From Bryoerythrophyllum caledonicum (Eukaryota > Streptophyta > Bryopsida > Pottiales > Pottiaceae): 64,000 nt of DNA. Location: NCBI GenBank assembly GCA_963971425.1, contig OZ020515.1:37648371-37712370 (forward strand), in the 5' to 3' direction. Below, piece by piece: positions 1 through 12,229 of the stretch. The first letter of the stretch is position 1; each line of letters opens with the position of its first letter. A program made the position numbers and the translations under genes. The notes beneath the pieces are model-generated. The model ran no database searches. It was not told the DNA's origin and saw only the letters and a program-made list of their open reading frames with translations.

Positions 1-42
1 GCCAAGTACATTTGCACATTTCCAGACCAAAACTCCCTTCAT

Positions 43-49
43 TATAAAA
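43..49 (+). promoter_or_regulatory. TATA box of the cysteine-rich protein gene
   Basis: A TATAAAA heptamer lies 115 bp upstream of the chosen ATG (164). This spacing would place transcription start near 70-80 with a 5' leader of about 90 bases. No other core element is recognisable. Confidence 0.55.
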
Positions 50-163
50 GGGCAAACAAACAGGCTGTGGAATGTAAGACCAGGCACAGCATCGTCAGCA
101 CACATATCAGTAGCGCACAAGCACACATCGGTGGTGAGTAGTGTGCAAGCAGAAGGAGCGGCG

Positions 164-1128
164 ATGGCGAAGCAGGTTTTCCGTTGTGCACTGCTCGTGT
201 TGATGTCGATCCTGACGTTCGCAGCCACCGCGAGTGACGCAGTGGAGGTGGTGAACAAGCGGAGCACCAAGATCACTGTGTTCGCCCCGCCCAAGTGCCA
301 ACCCTGCCCTTGCCCCATGATCTACTGCATCCGAGCGCCCTGCATCCAAATGTGCGAGTGCCCCCAGGTACGTATGCTTTACACATGTGCTCTCACTACC
401 ACCACACGAGGAAATAAATCTTTTTACATGCACGTAATCCGAAGCAGTGCTTAGCGTTTCAGGTACGTTTTCGACATGTGCTTTCGGTACCACCACACTA
501 GGAAATAACTTCACAAGTCTTTTTTCATGCACATGATCTGAAGCAGTGCATAAAGTTTCAAACTGAATGTAATTAAGGCGTGGGATAGCTCAACCCTGTA
601 GCGCCTACGAGGCCTTGCAGGAAGGGTCCATTTTGGTGCTTAGGCGCATGATTGCCTGTTGTTGTTGAAGTACTCAGAACGCATCACTCTGATCTCCGTT
701 CCATGCAGGCATTGACAAACTATAGTGATTTCCATGAAGTTAGAGTTTTAAACTTCTGGTCATTACTGTAATGAGCATTTGCTTGTGTGTTGTAGCAACT
801 GTGTACGAGAGGCGACTGCGAGCTGCCACCGGACTGTGTGTGCCCGCGCGAATGCAAGTTCTTGGCTGGCGTCGTCGTCGACCCGGAATCCACCGCGACC
901 GTCGCTGCGGAGGAGGCCTACCCGCTCGCGTACCTGACAGTGGAGGTGTGGGGCAAAGCGTACAACGTGAAAGGCGTGGAGTTGGGGCGGGTCACCTCAC
1001 TCGCGACGGTGGTGGTGACGAGCGAGGCGTGCGCAAAGGGAGAAATCAAAGCCAAACTATACCCGAACCCCGAGTCCACCGTGTTCCACATCCTCTGCTT
1101 CGTGCACGGGGACCGTTATGGCTCGTAA
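164..1128 (+). CDS. Small secreted cysteine-rich protein (2 exons: 164-367, 796-1128)
   Basis: The predicted protein has 178 residues. Residues 1 to about 26 form a signal peptide with a hydrophobic core (CALLVLMSILTFAATA), so the product probably enters the secretory pathway. Residues 44-90 are packed with cysteines in CxxCxC and CxCP patterns; about 14 cysteines follow the leader. The C-terminal half is a cysteine-poor, beta-rich-looking domain. Exon 1 ends CCCCAG|gtacgt and exon 2 begins after gttgtag, with the phase kept at 0. The start at 164 is the first ATG after the TATA box; the open frame extends upstream only through a GTG codon. The pattern suggests a disulfide-stabilised extracellular protein such as an inhibitor or antimicrobial protein, but I do not recognise the family and give no function. 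Confidence 0.75.
365..560 (+). repeat. Tandem duplication of about 96 bp spanning the splice donor of the cysteine-rich gene
   Basis: The segment from 365 is repeated from 460 with scattered differences. Both copies start CAGGTACGT and share the blocks ACATGTGCT, CCACCACAC.AGGAAATAA and GAAGCAGTGC. The duplication creates a second donor-like site at 463. Use of that site would add 95 bases and run into the TAG at 452-454, so the upstream donor at 368 must be used for a full protein. Confidence 0.7.
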
Positions 1129-1205
1129 TGGGCGCCGGAAAGGTGTAATTACTGGTTTTAACTTTTTGTTTTTTTTTTTTTTTTGGGCACACAACTACCA
1201 AAGTT

Positions 1206-1387
1206 CATCGCAACCATGGTTGCAAACTTGGTTTGAAACTCGGTTGCGAACTTGGTTACAAACTTGGTTACAACCTTGGTTTCAACCTTGGTTGCGAACT
1301 TGGTTGCGAACTTGGTTACGAACTTGGTTCCAAACTTGGTTGCAAACTTGGTTTCAACCTTGGTTACGAACTTGGTTCCAAACTTCC
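1206..1387 (+). repeat. 12-bp minisatellite, about 15 units (AACTTGGTTNCR)
   Basis: The sequence is successive 12-mers based on AACTTGGTT plus a variable triplet (GCG, ACA, TCA, CCA). It lies immediately 3' of the cysteine-rich gene and stays open in several frames only because the period is a multiple of three. It is not treated as coding. Confidence 0.85.
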
Positions 1388-1389
1388 AC

Positions 1390-2960
1390 TTTTTTAACTT
1401 TTTGAATTTTTACTTCAATTTATTATCACAGCCATGGATATGAACATTTGGTTTTACTTTTACTTTTTCATTATAGAGTGCATTGTTTATTCCAATTAAT
1501 GTCGTCTACAATATTCCTTGTTTCTACATTGTTTGAATATTCATTTCTCAATTTGATTCGATTGACATAAGAGTGATGCACTTTTCTTCAAAAAGTATGA
1601 AAGTGTTCCTCTGATCAAACCATGAAATCTAAAATATAATCTCTAAACCCTAAATCCTCAACCCTAAATCCTAAATTTGATTGTTCAATGTTCACCGCTC
1701 ACCATTTACTGCTCACAAGATAGCAATCCTCATTGGCAAATCAAGCTCCATTCTAATATAAGTGAAACCATTCACTTTTGGAAATGCCATATAGAGTTGA
1801 ACTACTTTATGCCATCAATTGGATGTATATTGTCATATAATCTTACTGAGAATCATATTCTAGTAGACATTTCATTTATATTAGACTATAGAAGAACATA
1901 AACTTGGTTGAAAACATGATAATCTAGAACATCAAATGATGATGAGATTTAAAAGAATGAAAACTTAGAGAATGGATCATGAGATTACCTAATATCATTT
2001 ATTCCAACACTTGTTTTATGAAGCAATTGGGTAATGCACAAATATCAATAACTTTGGTATTTTGAACATTTCTTGTATTGTGGTGTTGATCAACTAAGTT
2101 GTACATTGTTGCATTTGATTTCATAAGTTGACCCTCCTGATAATGTTTCTATGAATATTTGGCCCTCACTAATCATTTCAACCTTAATAACCTTTTGCAT
2201 TTGTTCAACAATATCTCTAATAGTTATGATTTCAAGCAATTATCAATGCGTATTAACAAATTTATGGAAATACAAAAGTAAAGCAACTACTTCAAGCAAA
2301 TACAAATAAGATCATAAGCATAAGACAAGTATACAACATTATTTTGATATGAGAGTCAATTTATCAAATTTTCAATTTAAACACGCAATTAAGCAATTAT
2401 GCACTTGGCCAAGTGCGCTATTTGGCGCTCAATAGTAACAAGATTTTGAGCGGAAATGTGTTTTGAAAAAAATTAAATTAGGAAATCCCTATATCTTCTT
2501 TGTTATGTTTTTGTAACAATTTCATTAAATATTGGTTTCTTAATGTGTACATAAGTGAATACTTTTCACTATTATGCATAATATATGATTATGGCATTTC
2601 GTTCTTATTCCATGTACAAAATTACATTGACCATGTATTTATAAGAACCTATTTATACACATTTTGTTTCATGAGATGATTTTCAGTGTTGTGCTACAAA
2701 TACAATTTATTTTAGGAGATATAATCATAATGTATGCAATACAATGATAAAGTGTGTGGTTTAGCACTAAATATTTATTATATATATATATATATATATA
2801 TATACATACAGAATATAAATATTAAATACTACAAATATCATATACTATAATTAAACATACCATCTCTAAAGCGAACATATGAATCACACTATACTAGTCA
2901 CCTAAACATCATGTATGCTCAGGTACGGTATGACTCAAGAGTCTTCATCATCCTGTGGCG
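1390..2960. other. AT-rich spacer with no recognisable gene
   Basis: The stretch is very AT-rich with only short chance open frames. It includes a few CCCTAAA-like words near 1645-1675 and a TA dinucleotide run at about 2779-2804. I see no exon, RNA gene or complete transposon. Confidence 0.6.
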
Positions 2961-2963
2961 AAG

Positions 2964-3011
2964 CGACTCCCGCAACGACTCCCGCAACGACTCCCGCAAC
3001 GACTCCCATAA
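2964..3011 (+). repeat. 12-bp tandem repeat (GACTCCCGCAAC), 4 units
   Basis: Three exact copies and one altered copy of a GACTCCCGCAAC unit lie side by side. The island is more GC-rich than its surroundings. Confidence 0.8.
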
Positions 3012-3339
3012 CGTGTTCCATGGCTACAATACTAGCTTCGACAACGCGTCCACCGCGCTCCACCAACCGTACTGCTCCCAAGGATAACATTGACTAGAAG
3101 CGATGGTGCCATGATGCCACACGCAAGCAACTTCACCATGATCACAACACATATATAATTGTCAATACGGTGTACGCCTCTGTATAATGAAAGACAACAT
3201 CCAGCTCTTTCTTTCTTAAAATTCACATCGTAAATTGTTTCCTACATGAAATATGTATGGTGGTTGAAAAACCTAGGTCTCATAAAATTATGAGCATCAA
3301 ACCAGGTTTGATAACACAATCACAGATACCGAGCTAAAC

Positions 3340-3700
3340 GTTACAGGTTAGTGGAGGACACTATATACGGTCACGTATTTTACCCTTAACCATATATAGA
3401 TTCTACAACAAACACCTTTCATTTGGAAGTTATTTCAATATCTAAACCCTAACATGCTCAAATACAACACCATACATGTTGAATACATGGCAATTTTCTA
3501 GCTTCGCAAGCATGTACTAGGAGGTGTAATATTGATCTAAGTCATAAGTGTCATATGTCGTTACATTGGGCTCAATACAAATACAAACTCTTGTAACTAT
3601 CATATACATCAATTGTTACACCTTGTAAGAAAAATACACAAAAACATCACGTTGGAACCCAAAGGTGGCTTCCTTGACCTTTAAAGGTTAATCCCTAATT
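3340..3700. repeat. Dispersed repeat related to 35,440-35,620
   Basis: Blocks such as CTTTCATTTGGAAGT, TCAAATACRACACC and TTTAARGGTTAATC occur in the same order here and at 35.5 kb. This indicates two diverged copies of an unclassified interspersed repeat. I could not define its ends. Confidence 0.45.
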
Positions 3701-3869
3701 TTTAAGACTCTTTAAAATGTCAAATTTTGAAAACGGTAGTTGCAATTTTTTTTCTTACTAGATGAAAACGCACCTAAAAAGTTCAAATCCGAAGTCGGAA
3801 TTCAATTTTTTTTTATTTTGGGAGATATTAACTCACAATGAAATGAATTTGCCCAAATTACAGTGTCAT

Positions 3870-4062
3870 CCGTAGTGGATAAAAAACAGTGATATATATG
3901 AAAAACAATGACACGGACAAAAAAATGTGACACGGATGAAAAATCTTGATGGGGATGATAATAGAAAAGAGGATGATAACCAGCGGATGAAAACCACAGT
4001 AGATGGAAAACCACAATGGATGAAAAAGAGGATGAAAAAAGAGGATGAAAAACAACGGATGA
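3870..4062 (+). repeat. Low-complexity GGATGAAAA-type tandem repeat
   Basis: Irregular 11-17 bp units built on GGATGAAAA(A)C are strung together. Long reverse-strand frames here are artefacts of this composition. Confidence 0.65.
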
Positions 4063-4514
4063 AATGCCAAAACAATTCAAATTGGAATGGAAACTAAGCT
4101 TCATAAACTTCATTTCATTAGTTGGACTCAATATCAAAAAATATCATTTTAATGACTCAAATTCAAATTTGGTGCTCGAGCTAGAATCTAGGAAATCAGA
4201 AGAATTTCTCCAAATCTTCACTGCGGTGAATTCAGCAACTTTTGACGATTTTTAGGAAAAAGAGAAAAAATGAAAAAAATCTGAAAAAAATGTGAATGAT
4301 ACCTCCAAAGTCAATCTACAAGGAAAAAAAATTTCAAGTTGTTTTGCATTGTCCAAAATGAGTTATAGGCGTTTCCGTTTTGCCCAAATCTATGGAAAAA
4401 AAACTCTTTTTTTTTTTCCCCTTTCCACCGTAGCAAATCTAGATGATTTGTCGGGCAGGGTATCATCACAACAAGGTATCAGCAAGGCAGGGTACCATCC
4501 GGGTATCCTGGTGG

Positions 4515-5113
4515 TGGACTAAGGACGTAAGGGGCAAAGAACTTGGCAACAGACGCGTGACAAGTGGAACAAGACGAAATCAACGTACCAGGAAGAGAAG
4601 GTGAAGCAACAAGAGACTGGAGCTTCAGCGTCCACTTGGACACCATGGTATAAAAATTTTGATAACATTTTTTGTGGTACTGCAAATTTCAATGGTGTGC
4701 CTGATGGTGTTGATTAGGGAGTGTGTTTACAGCATTCCGAGGCAGTTGTTTTGAGTGATGATGATGAGGGCACTTTGCCTACCCCTCTTCCTCATCCCTC
4801 TGCTCCAAATAGTGCTTCTTCACACTCCCCACGCAGTGAGGCGGTCAACCAACCGGGATGTGAAGGAGAAGTGAATCAAAATGCAGGGAAGAGGAAGAGG
4901 AAATTGGTTGTGGAAGAGGAATCCATTGTCTCTGCCATTAATAATTTCTCCAAGGGTATTTTGGAGGTGGAGAAGATGAAATTGCAACTCACGGAGAAAA
5001 TGATAGAGAATGGGAGAGAAGGTAGAGAGATGTTGATGAAGGGGCAACTACTAATGGCGACTATATTTGTTGAAGTGTTGAAGGCCAAGGACTCTTCCGA
5101 GGGTTCTAAATAG
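4515..5113 (+). pseudogene. Relic of the Myb/SANT-like partner protein of a PIF/Harbinger transposon
   Basis: Around 4,530-4,600 the plus strand encodes RDKWNKTKSTYQEEKVKQQ, which resembles the end of the trihelix/SANT-like DNA-binding domain of Harbinger accessory proteins. The frame is broken by a stop near 4,715. It then continues as 130 residues with an acidic patch (VVLSDDDEG), a basic patch (GKRKRK) and a helical, charged C-terminus, typical of these two-gene transposons. It faces the transposase relic tail to tail (stop at 5113 versus transposase end at 5381), the usual layout. In active elements the partner protein helps the transposase reach DNA; this copy is non-functional. Confidence 0.7.
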
Positions 5114-5380
5114 GTTTTGCATCTTCAATGTTGTTTATTTTTTGGGATTGAGGGCATTGGAATGTTAATTCCAATCTTGTATGGAATTTGTTTGGATTTG
5201 GTTTGGATTTGTTCCAAATTCCATAACATTGAATAAAAAACTTTTTTCAATGATTACATGCATAAGTGTCTTTGAATTCAAAGCGTAGACAAAACGCAAA
5301 GAAAAATGTCATTGTAATCATTCATCATTAGGGTTTTCTAGAACCCATTGCTTGAACAGTTGTTGCCTAAGTATCTCTCC

Positions 5381-6651
5381 TTAGCATTTTGCATGTTCTC
5401 CCTCCCTATCCATAGATAATTGTGCATTTCCAAATCCAACATGTGAATCTCTTCGGAAACCGACTTTAATCACATGAGGCTCAGGCTGGTTTAACATCTC
5501 ACAGTAATTGTGTAACGAACAACAAGCTACTATAATCCTAGCGGCTCTGTTAACTCTAGAATTCAAATTTTTTTGAGTTCTCCATCTATTCTTCAATGTC
5601 CCAAACGCTTGCTCAATCACAATTCGTCCAAAATTCATGGAGTTGTCAAAAAAATTCTTATGCATATCATTGGAAGCCTTCAAATTTTTCATCAAGTACG
5701 TGCAAATGAGGTAAGCAGCATCTCCAATCAAACAAATGATACCTCCAACCACAACTACAAGTTAAGGTAAAATCTCTCGTTTCCTTACACCCTTGTACAA
5801 GCTGGACACTTTGAATTGTCCACCATCATGTACTCCTCCCAGTTGGCCAACACACACATTCTAAAAGATCTTGTGTGAATCACAAACCCCTTGCAATACA
5901 ATGGAATGGAATTTTTTCCTATTGAAAAAATCACTAGCTGCCAATGTTACTCTTCTACTTGGATTTTCTGCTAATGGTATGTGTGTACCATCAATTGCTC
6001 CACATATATTGGGCAATCTTGTCATCTCTTTGAAATCCAAGATAATGCTTTGAAGACGGGCTTCACTTGGATGCTAATGCAATGGCTAAATAATTTGTCT
6101 ATATCAGTAAAAATATCACAAACAATATCAACATACTTTCTAATGGTTGAAGCTCCAATCTTAAACCGATCTACCATGTGTTCTAGACAATGACCATGTG
6201 CAAATCTATAAATTACACATGCTACAATTTTTTTAATTTCCATTTGTGGCCTCACTTGATTGACACACATACTTCTCAAAAAAGGAATCAACATGTTCAA
6301 CAAATTTTCAAATGCACCAAAATCCATCTTGTAAAACTTCTTGAATTTGTTGTGGCACATTTCATTAGTTGTTCTCCACACTACTCTTTCCACAAAGCTC
6401 CAATGTATTGATTTCCTAGGTCCACCTAAAACAATCGAGGAAGATTGGTTTTCTTCCTCAAGCCCCACCAACAACAAAAAATGAAACCCCATTGAAGTCC
6501 CACCACCAAAATTCGATACCTCCCGAGCGCTTGATTTGAAACTCAAGTGGTTGCTCATAGCCATAAAGAGCAGTATCCATATGAGCACAACTTGAATACA
6601 AAAAGAGGGCTTCATATTGACAGAACTAAAAATGTACCACTCAAAACCCAA
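5381..6651 (-). pseudogene. Broken PIF/Harbinger transposase (DDE_Tnp_4 type)
   Basis: The minus strand encodes a helix-rich N-terminal region (6651 down to about 6050; IKKIVACVIYRFAHGHCLEH). After a frameshift near 6,050 it encodes the first catalytic block LPNICGAIDGTHIPLAENP. Later blocks are QLGGVHDGGQFK, then IGDAAYLICTYLMKN and IVIEQAFGTLKNRWR (the glutamate region of the DDE triad). At least one frameshift and in-frame stops near 5,870 and 5,765 interrupt it. The enzyme would cut and paste the element into TAA/TTA targets. The relic is dead but shows that autonomous Harbinger elements existed in this genome, which fits the TAA-flanked MITEs downstream. Confidence 0.88.
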
Positions 6652-6899
6652 AAAAGGGAAAAGCTGAAAAGCCTTTCAATAAACACAAAATGGAAGTCCA
6701 AAAAAATGATGAAACACTCCCCACAACATGTACTACCATTTTACAATAAAAAAAACCAATAAAAAAACAAGTAAACTTACCAAGAAAAAAAGCCACAAAG
6801 TTCAAGCTCTCCATAGCTCTCTCAAGCTTCTCCAAGCTCCTCCAAAAGTTGCTCCAAATTCTTGATTTGGACACACTACAGATTGATAGGGAATTCTAC

Positions 6900-7960
6900 C
6901 TTGATGGATCCAAAAGCGAACTTGAAAAGTCAACATGGCAGTCAAATTTGGGTGGCTCGTTTCACAAGGGGCGGGGCCCGGCCCCGAGGAATAGGACGTC
7001 CAACCCAGCCCTCACAACCCTCACAACCCACATGACTTTTAAAGTTTTATGAGTCTTGCCAGCTCCGTGATTTTGTTGATTTCATATCAGATGATTTAGA
7101 AACAAAGCTGGATGGTTAATGGATTGAATCATGGTGATGATGTTTGTGGTCATTTCCTCTTGTAAAGTGGATGGCATGTTACATTACAGATTTTGGTTGG
7201 TCACTTCCTTTCAACATGTTATGGCTTTGGTTGCGGTGCAGGTGAATGATGGAATTCATGTGTTGAACAAAGGAGCAGAAGCCATTGAGAAGGACGGTGT
7301 CGTGGCAACTTCAAGACAGCATTCAACCTATGACTTTATTGTTATATATTGCACTTACGAAGACTTTCATAAACAAGCTAATGTGATACATAACTCAAAT
7401 GTGCAATACTATTCATGCATGCTCAATTCATTTCCAGGTTTACATCTTGCCCTCTCTCTCACTGTCTCTTCCCTCCTCACAAGACTTTCAGGATAACTCA
7501 ATTCGCACAAATGAATTGTTGATTCATTGCACAAAATAACTAGAACAGAGCATGGGCAGAGTAGAACCTCGTCCTTATCCCACTCCAACTTCAGCTTCCC
7601 GGCCAAACATCTAGCGGCGTAGTTGAAAGTAAGCACATGAAGTAGCAAGTGAAAAACTCAACGCCAAACATGTGAGACGGACCAAGTTCACCAAAAAAAA
7701 ATGGCCATCATTTAACCAGAGATCATCTACCATTCTTACCCTCTTGCATAAATATCCATGACATCGGCGTTTCCTTTCACTCTAACTGCAGGTGTCCCAT
7801 CAGCACACTTTCGGATCCACCTTAGAATCAGTAACATTTACAAAAAATGATAGAGATGATGCAGTACTCCAGGCAACCAATTGGTGGGATGCTCTACCAA
7901 CAATCCACATCAGAAAGTTCACCTCCAGAGTTCACACATGAATTGTACATCAACCGGTGT
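6900..7960. other. Intergenic sequence between the Harbinger relic and the DUF707 gene
   Basis: A short GC-rich patch lies at 6,965-7,000. The rest is AT-rich without recognisable exons. The last few hundred bases probably include the 3' UTR of the minus-strand DUF707 gene. Confidence 0.5.
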
Positions 7961-7968
7961 TGCTGCAA

Positions 7969-10830
7969 CTACTCCTGCAAAATGGTGTTGTGCTGAATCT
8001 GGGATTGTAGCCCATCCGCCCACCTCTTCTTGTTCTCTGACCACTCCAGGAAGCTCCTCGCTATCACCTCTCCTCTCAGCCTCTCCGGGTTGCCAGCTTC
8101 AGCTCCCTGCAATAATCCATTCAATCACTACAGTCACATTCTGGTCTGAGGAAAGTTGTTCCATCATGATCTCTATCAACTTCTGCGTGTTTGACTGACC
8201 TGTGTTCCGAGCGAAGGAATCTTGTTGTGCACCACCCACTGTGTGTCCACAATCCCGATGTGCTCATGTGGAGCCCCATCAATACACGCTTGCAGTTCGA
8301 AGTCAAGGCCCCACGCCATCACCAGATCGTTCTGCCACCACATAAAACATCCTTCGTTTAAACAAGAGATATTCTTCAAAGGTTATGAGTTATGAGTTAG
8401 GTGGAGGAATTCAAGGTGACTTTTTCTCTTCAAGGACCATCCAAGCTACAATAGACAACAAACTCAGTGTTACTTTGGGATATCTCTTGCTAATACCAGA
8501 AGAAACATCCCTTAAACGACCTGTCACTTCGGGATATCTCTAGCTAATACCAGAACTAAGTATTCTTACCTGAATGAGATGCCATACACAGCGCCAAACT
8601 CTGCTCACAAAAACTGGCGCTTGAATCTCAACAAACCTGAGACATGATTTTATGAGGCAATGTTAATACCATCACGGTTACTTCGAGAACCTGAGGGAAA
8701 TTTGAAAGGCTGTGAGGGAAAGAAAGAAGCATATACCCGGCACATGGGGGTGTGACTTTGCTGTTGGTGCAGTTGTCGAAGAGGCCCTCCCATGGAGTGC
8801 GTTTGTGCACTTCCTTTCCTGTCCAGGACTGGCGCACGGTGATCGGCCAGCTGTTGGCTCCATCCACGGCTGGCTGAGATATTTGCAGATCATGCCTCTT
8901 CATTATTTTTACGTATCTGAATAAAACAACAAGAGTTTCAGCTCAAGCTGTCAATCCTGACACAGATTTCTCAGTTCTACAGTTGCTATATGGGCGATTT
9001 TTCACTTTGTAACTTCTTCTCTACTCAATAGAGCCTACTTAGAATACAGAAATGATATCAAATTGCACTTAAATTATGCATCTTAAAAATTTTGGTACTA
9101 AAAAATGGCATGTCAGCTTACTCCATGGGGTCAAAATTTTCCACGCCCAAGTCTTCGTCCCATACAAACACATACTCGTAGGGTGCAACCACATCAGGGT
9201 GAAGGAACCTCTTTGCAAACCACCTGCACGACACCAAAAACCAGTCTAGACGTGAGTTCAATCCTCAACTGATCCATCACATTCCAGAGAAAACAGGCAT
9301 GGAATAAGGAAGACGCAATTGGTGTAAGTTCACAAGGGTCACCATTTGGATTGGCCGGTGCTCTGGACGTGAATGACTCGGTCGTTCCACTCATACTGGC
9401 CCCATTTATCCACAACGTTGTCATAGTGAAACAAGATGATTTGAAAATGCTCCTTCGGAAACTGCACAAATCACACATGAGGGGAATTGTTGAATTCATG
9501 TTTTAGTGGAGTTTTCCTGAAAAAGAGAGCATGGAATCCTCATGCTCTATTTTTTTTCCGAATTTAAATCTCACCCTCACTGTCTCTTCTCTTGCCTCTT
9601 TCAGGACAACTCTAGTGAAACATACTCTGACGTACTTTTTTAATGATAGCGTTGACGCTGCTCTTCTGCTTGATCCCAACTGCCAAAGCAAGAAGGTTCT
9701 TTGGGGCTTGTTTCACGTCCTGCACAACAGAATTGTTCAATTGATCAACAGAAAGAAACACACCAGAAGAACTGATCGGCATAAAGTGCAAGGCCAAATA
9801 TTTCAAGTCTTCTGAACCATTTGTGTCTCTATACTAGAGATATTGTTGATTTATCACATGAGCAGAGGAAAGAAAATTACAGGCCCAAAGGTGTATGGTT
9901 TTGATTAAGTCTTACATTCTTGGGGGTGCCAACGAGGCGATGAAAGTGATAATCAGTGGTCCTGTGAATGAACGTCTGAGGGAGCTTATCCACCAGAGTT
10001 GGACTGCGGCACACCCATCCAGAAGCACTCTTGCAGTATGCTTCCGAATTGGAGGTGCGCCTTCCTTTGGATAATTCGTTCCTTTGAGTCCGCTTCAGGG
10101 AGGTTGTATTGTGAAGCTGCAACACTTTGGCCACCTCGGCAAACCTCTGGAACTGCTCACATGGAGGACAATGTTGATTTGACTGTAGCTCCACAACATG
10201 ATGAGGCCTCTCTCTTTCTCCTCGCTCTTTCCTGTACTCCAGAGCGTTGTCCTCCAGCACAATGTTGGACGCTGTCTCGGTCTGTGGTGTGATGACAACG
10301 TGGCCGGTCTGTGGTGAGTACCAAGAACTAGTTACGCATAGTTGCTGCAAACAGACCAATACACTCCAGATTATAGAGAGAAAAAAATATTAAAAAAATT
10401 GCAAAACACTGTGGAGAACATTCTGATAGAATGCCCCCAGATGGCAAGTGTTCTACACGGTCCTCATGCTTCAATAATCACCAGATAATTCATGGTGCAA
10501 CTGGTGGGGAAGGAGTCCCAATCCTAAACCTTGACAGATTGAATTACGTCAACAAACTCAGATCCTAAACCTAAACTGAGCACCATCGTAAGAAAACTCG
10601 AAAAAAACACAAAATTGTAACAGAGAGTGGAACAGAGAACAAGATGGTTGTCAATGGGGAAAGCCTTATTCACATAAAACATGCAGTTTTGGATGTTAGG
10701 AAAAAGCCGGTGGCTATACCTGGTTGAAGGAGATGGCGCTGAGGAAGCCGAAGAAGAAGCCCAGCACCACAAACACAATGAGGTTGAGCGGCGTGCCCAG
10801 CACACTGCTAGGTCCCTTCCCGATCTTCAT
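7969..10830 (-). CDS. DUF707 family protein (9 exons), putative Golgi-type membrane protein
   Basis: Exons in transcript order: 10720-10830, 9916-10344, 9636-9719, 9343-9461, 9122-9223, 8737-8916, 8570-8636, 8200-8331, 7969-8106. They total 1362 bp and give 453 residues with all GT-AG junctions in phase. Residues about 15-35 (LNLIVFVVLGFFFGFLSAIS) form one membrane anchor, so a type II topology is likely. Family signatures in order are LLALAVGIKQKSSVNAIIKK, IILFHYDNVVDKW, WWFAKRFLHPD, VWDEDLGVENFDP, LQISQPAVD, PPCAGFVE.QAPVF and NDLVMAWGLDF, then IGIVDTQWVVHNKIPSLG. DUF707 proteins are plant proteins of glycosyltransferase-like appearance; their activity is not established. The VWDED motif resembles a metal-binding DxD motif, which is my inference. 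No break is visible. Confidence 0.92.
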
Positions 10831-11390
10831 AGCTCATCCCAGCTAACTTTCCCCACCAAAAAAAACACAACAACCCTCTCACTCTGACACAACCTCTCCT
10901 AAACCGACATGGATTGACTCATCAAAGCTCCAAAGTAGTAGCTCATGACCAGGACTCTGTCAGGATATGGCTATGGCTCACTAGACGTCTCATGGATCAG
11001 AACATGTAGAAGAGACTGAGCAGACCTCGACCCAGATGGTGCACTTGAGGGTGAGTAGAGGAGATGAGAGAGACGATACATTACAATGAACTGGCGAGGA
11101 TTTAGCATGAGCTTGGGGCTGGTATTAAGTGGTGCATGGAGGAGTGGGTGGTGGATCGGTGCCAAGAATTACTCGGGGGAACAGCAGCAGCAGCAACAAC
11201 TTGTTGTTGTTCTTGTGGAGGTTGAGGTGAGTTAAGTGGAGGTGGAATGCCGTTTCTTTTTCTTCGTCCGCTGGAAGCTGGCTGCTGCTGGTTTGGTCTG
11301 GGGTGTTTTCTTGTCAGGCCACTGAGACCACTGCAGTCAGACTCTCACTTAGCTTCTTGTGACGCTCATCAATTAAGTGAGGTCCTCAAA
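10831..11390. other. Upstream region of the DUF707 gene
   Basis: This should hold the promoter and 5' UTR of the minus-strand gene. I see no clear TATA box. A small CAGCAGCAG...TTGTTGTTG stretch near 11,180-11,215 can fold on itself. Confidence 0.4.
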
Positions 11391-11394
11391 CTGG

Positions 11395-11790
11395 AACTTC
11401 GCTGACTTGTCCTCAAGTGCTCTCAGCTTTGGTGAGGTCCTCTGAAGTGGAGCTTAGCTTTGGTGAGGTTACCTGGAGTGGAGCTAAGTTGGAGAGCTCA
11501 CCTAGACTGGAGCTTACTTGGTGAGGTCCTCGAGTGGGGCTACGTGGGTGATGTCCTGGGAGTGGAGCTAAGTTGGTGAGGTTAATTGAAGTGGAGCTAA
11601 GTTGGTGAGGTTAATTGAAGTGGAGCTAAGTTGGTGAGGTCTTGGAGTGGAGCTAAGTTGGCGAGCTCACCTAGAGTGGAGCTAAGTTGGCGAGCTCACC
11701 TGACGTGGAGCTAAGTTGGCGAGCTCACCTGACGTGGAGCTAAGTTGGCGAGCTCACCTAGACTGGAGCTAAGTTGGTGAGGCCTTAGGG
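11395..11790 (+). repeat. Minisatellite, about 29-bp units (GTGGAGCTAAGTTGG core)
   Basis: Around a dozen units share GTGGAGCTAAGTTGG followed by GAGCTCACCT or TGAGGT tails. The units become more regular from 11,560 onward, suggesting recent local amplification from the older left end. Confidence 0.85.
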
Positions 11791-12229
11791 TTTAAGGTGG
11801 CACTTCGATTTGAGGTGAACATTGTGCTATAACCTTTCGCAAAATTTGGAAGTGAATTTTGAATGAGTAATGGAGGTTGGTAGCAGGGTAGTCATTTTAT
11901 CTTTTTGTGATTTCAATCTTCTGTTATATGAAAGGTAACATGCTAGATTCTAGCAGTTGGCGCTTGCTTTGCAACGCATTAGTTCAACCATTTTAACGTA
12001 GTTTTTATATCACAGAATATAAAAAAGGAAAGGTAACAACAATCTACATAAAACATAAATATGTCTTTGAAACCTATGCATGAATTTTAATAATGTAATA
12101 GAATAGAATAGAAAAAAATAAATTAGGCTTTAGATTTTTTACATTTTAACATGGAATTCAAAAATGTTATGAGCGTCAAATTTGTAATCAAGAGTTTCAA
12201 AATTATTTTGGATAAGCACAAATTGCAAC

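Noticed and set aside
131..454. Longer GTG-initiated version of the cysteine-rich protein ending at 454
   Set aside because: The extra N-terminal codons precede the first ATG, and the C-terminal extension reads through a good splice donor into the intron.
1118..1443. Repetitive Trp/Thr/Leu-rich or Val/Asn-rich protein
   Set aside because: It is a 12-bp minisatellite read in frame, with no start context or homology.
7430..7500. Shared CTCTCACTGTCTCTT-like sequence at 7.45 and 9.58 kb as a defined transposon
   Set aside because: The similarity is real but short, and I could not find ends or a target duplication, so no element is called.
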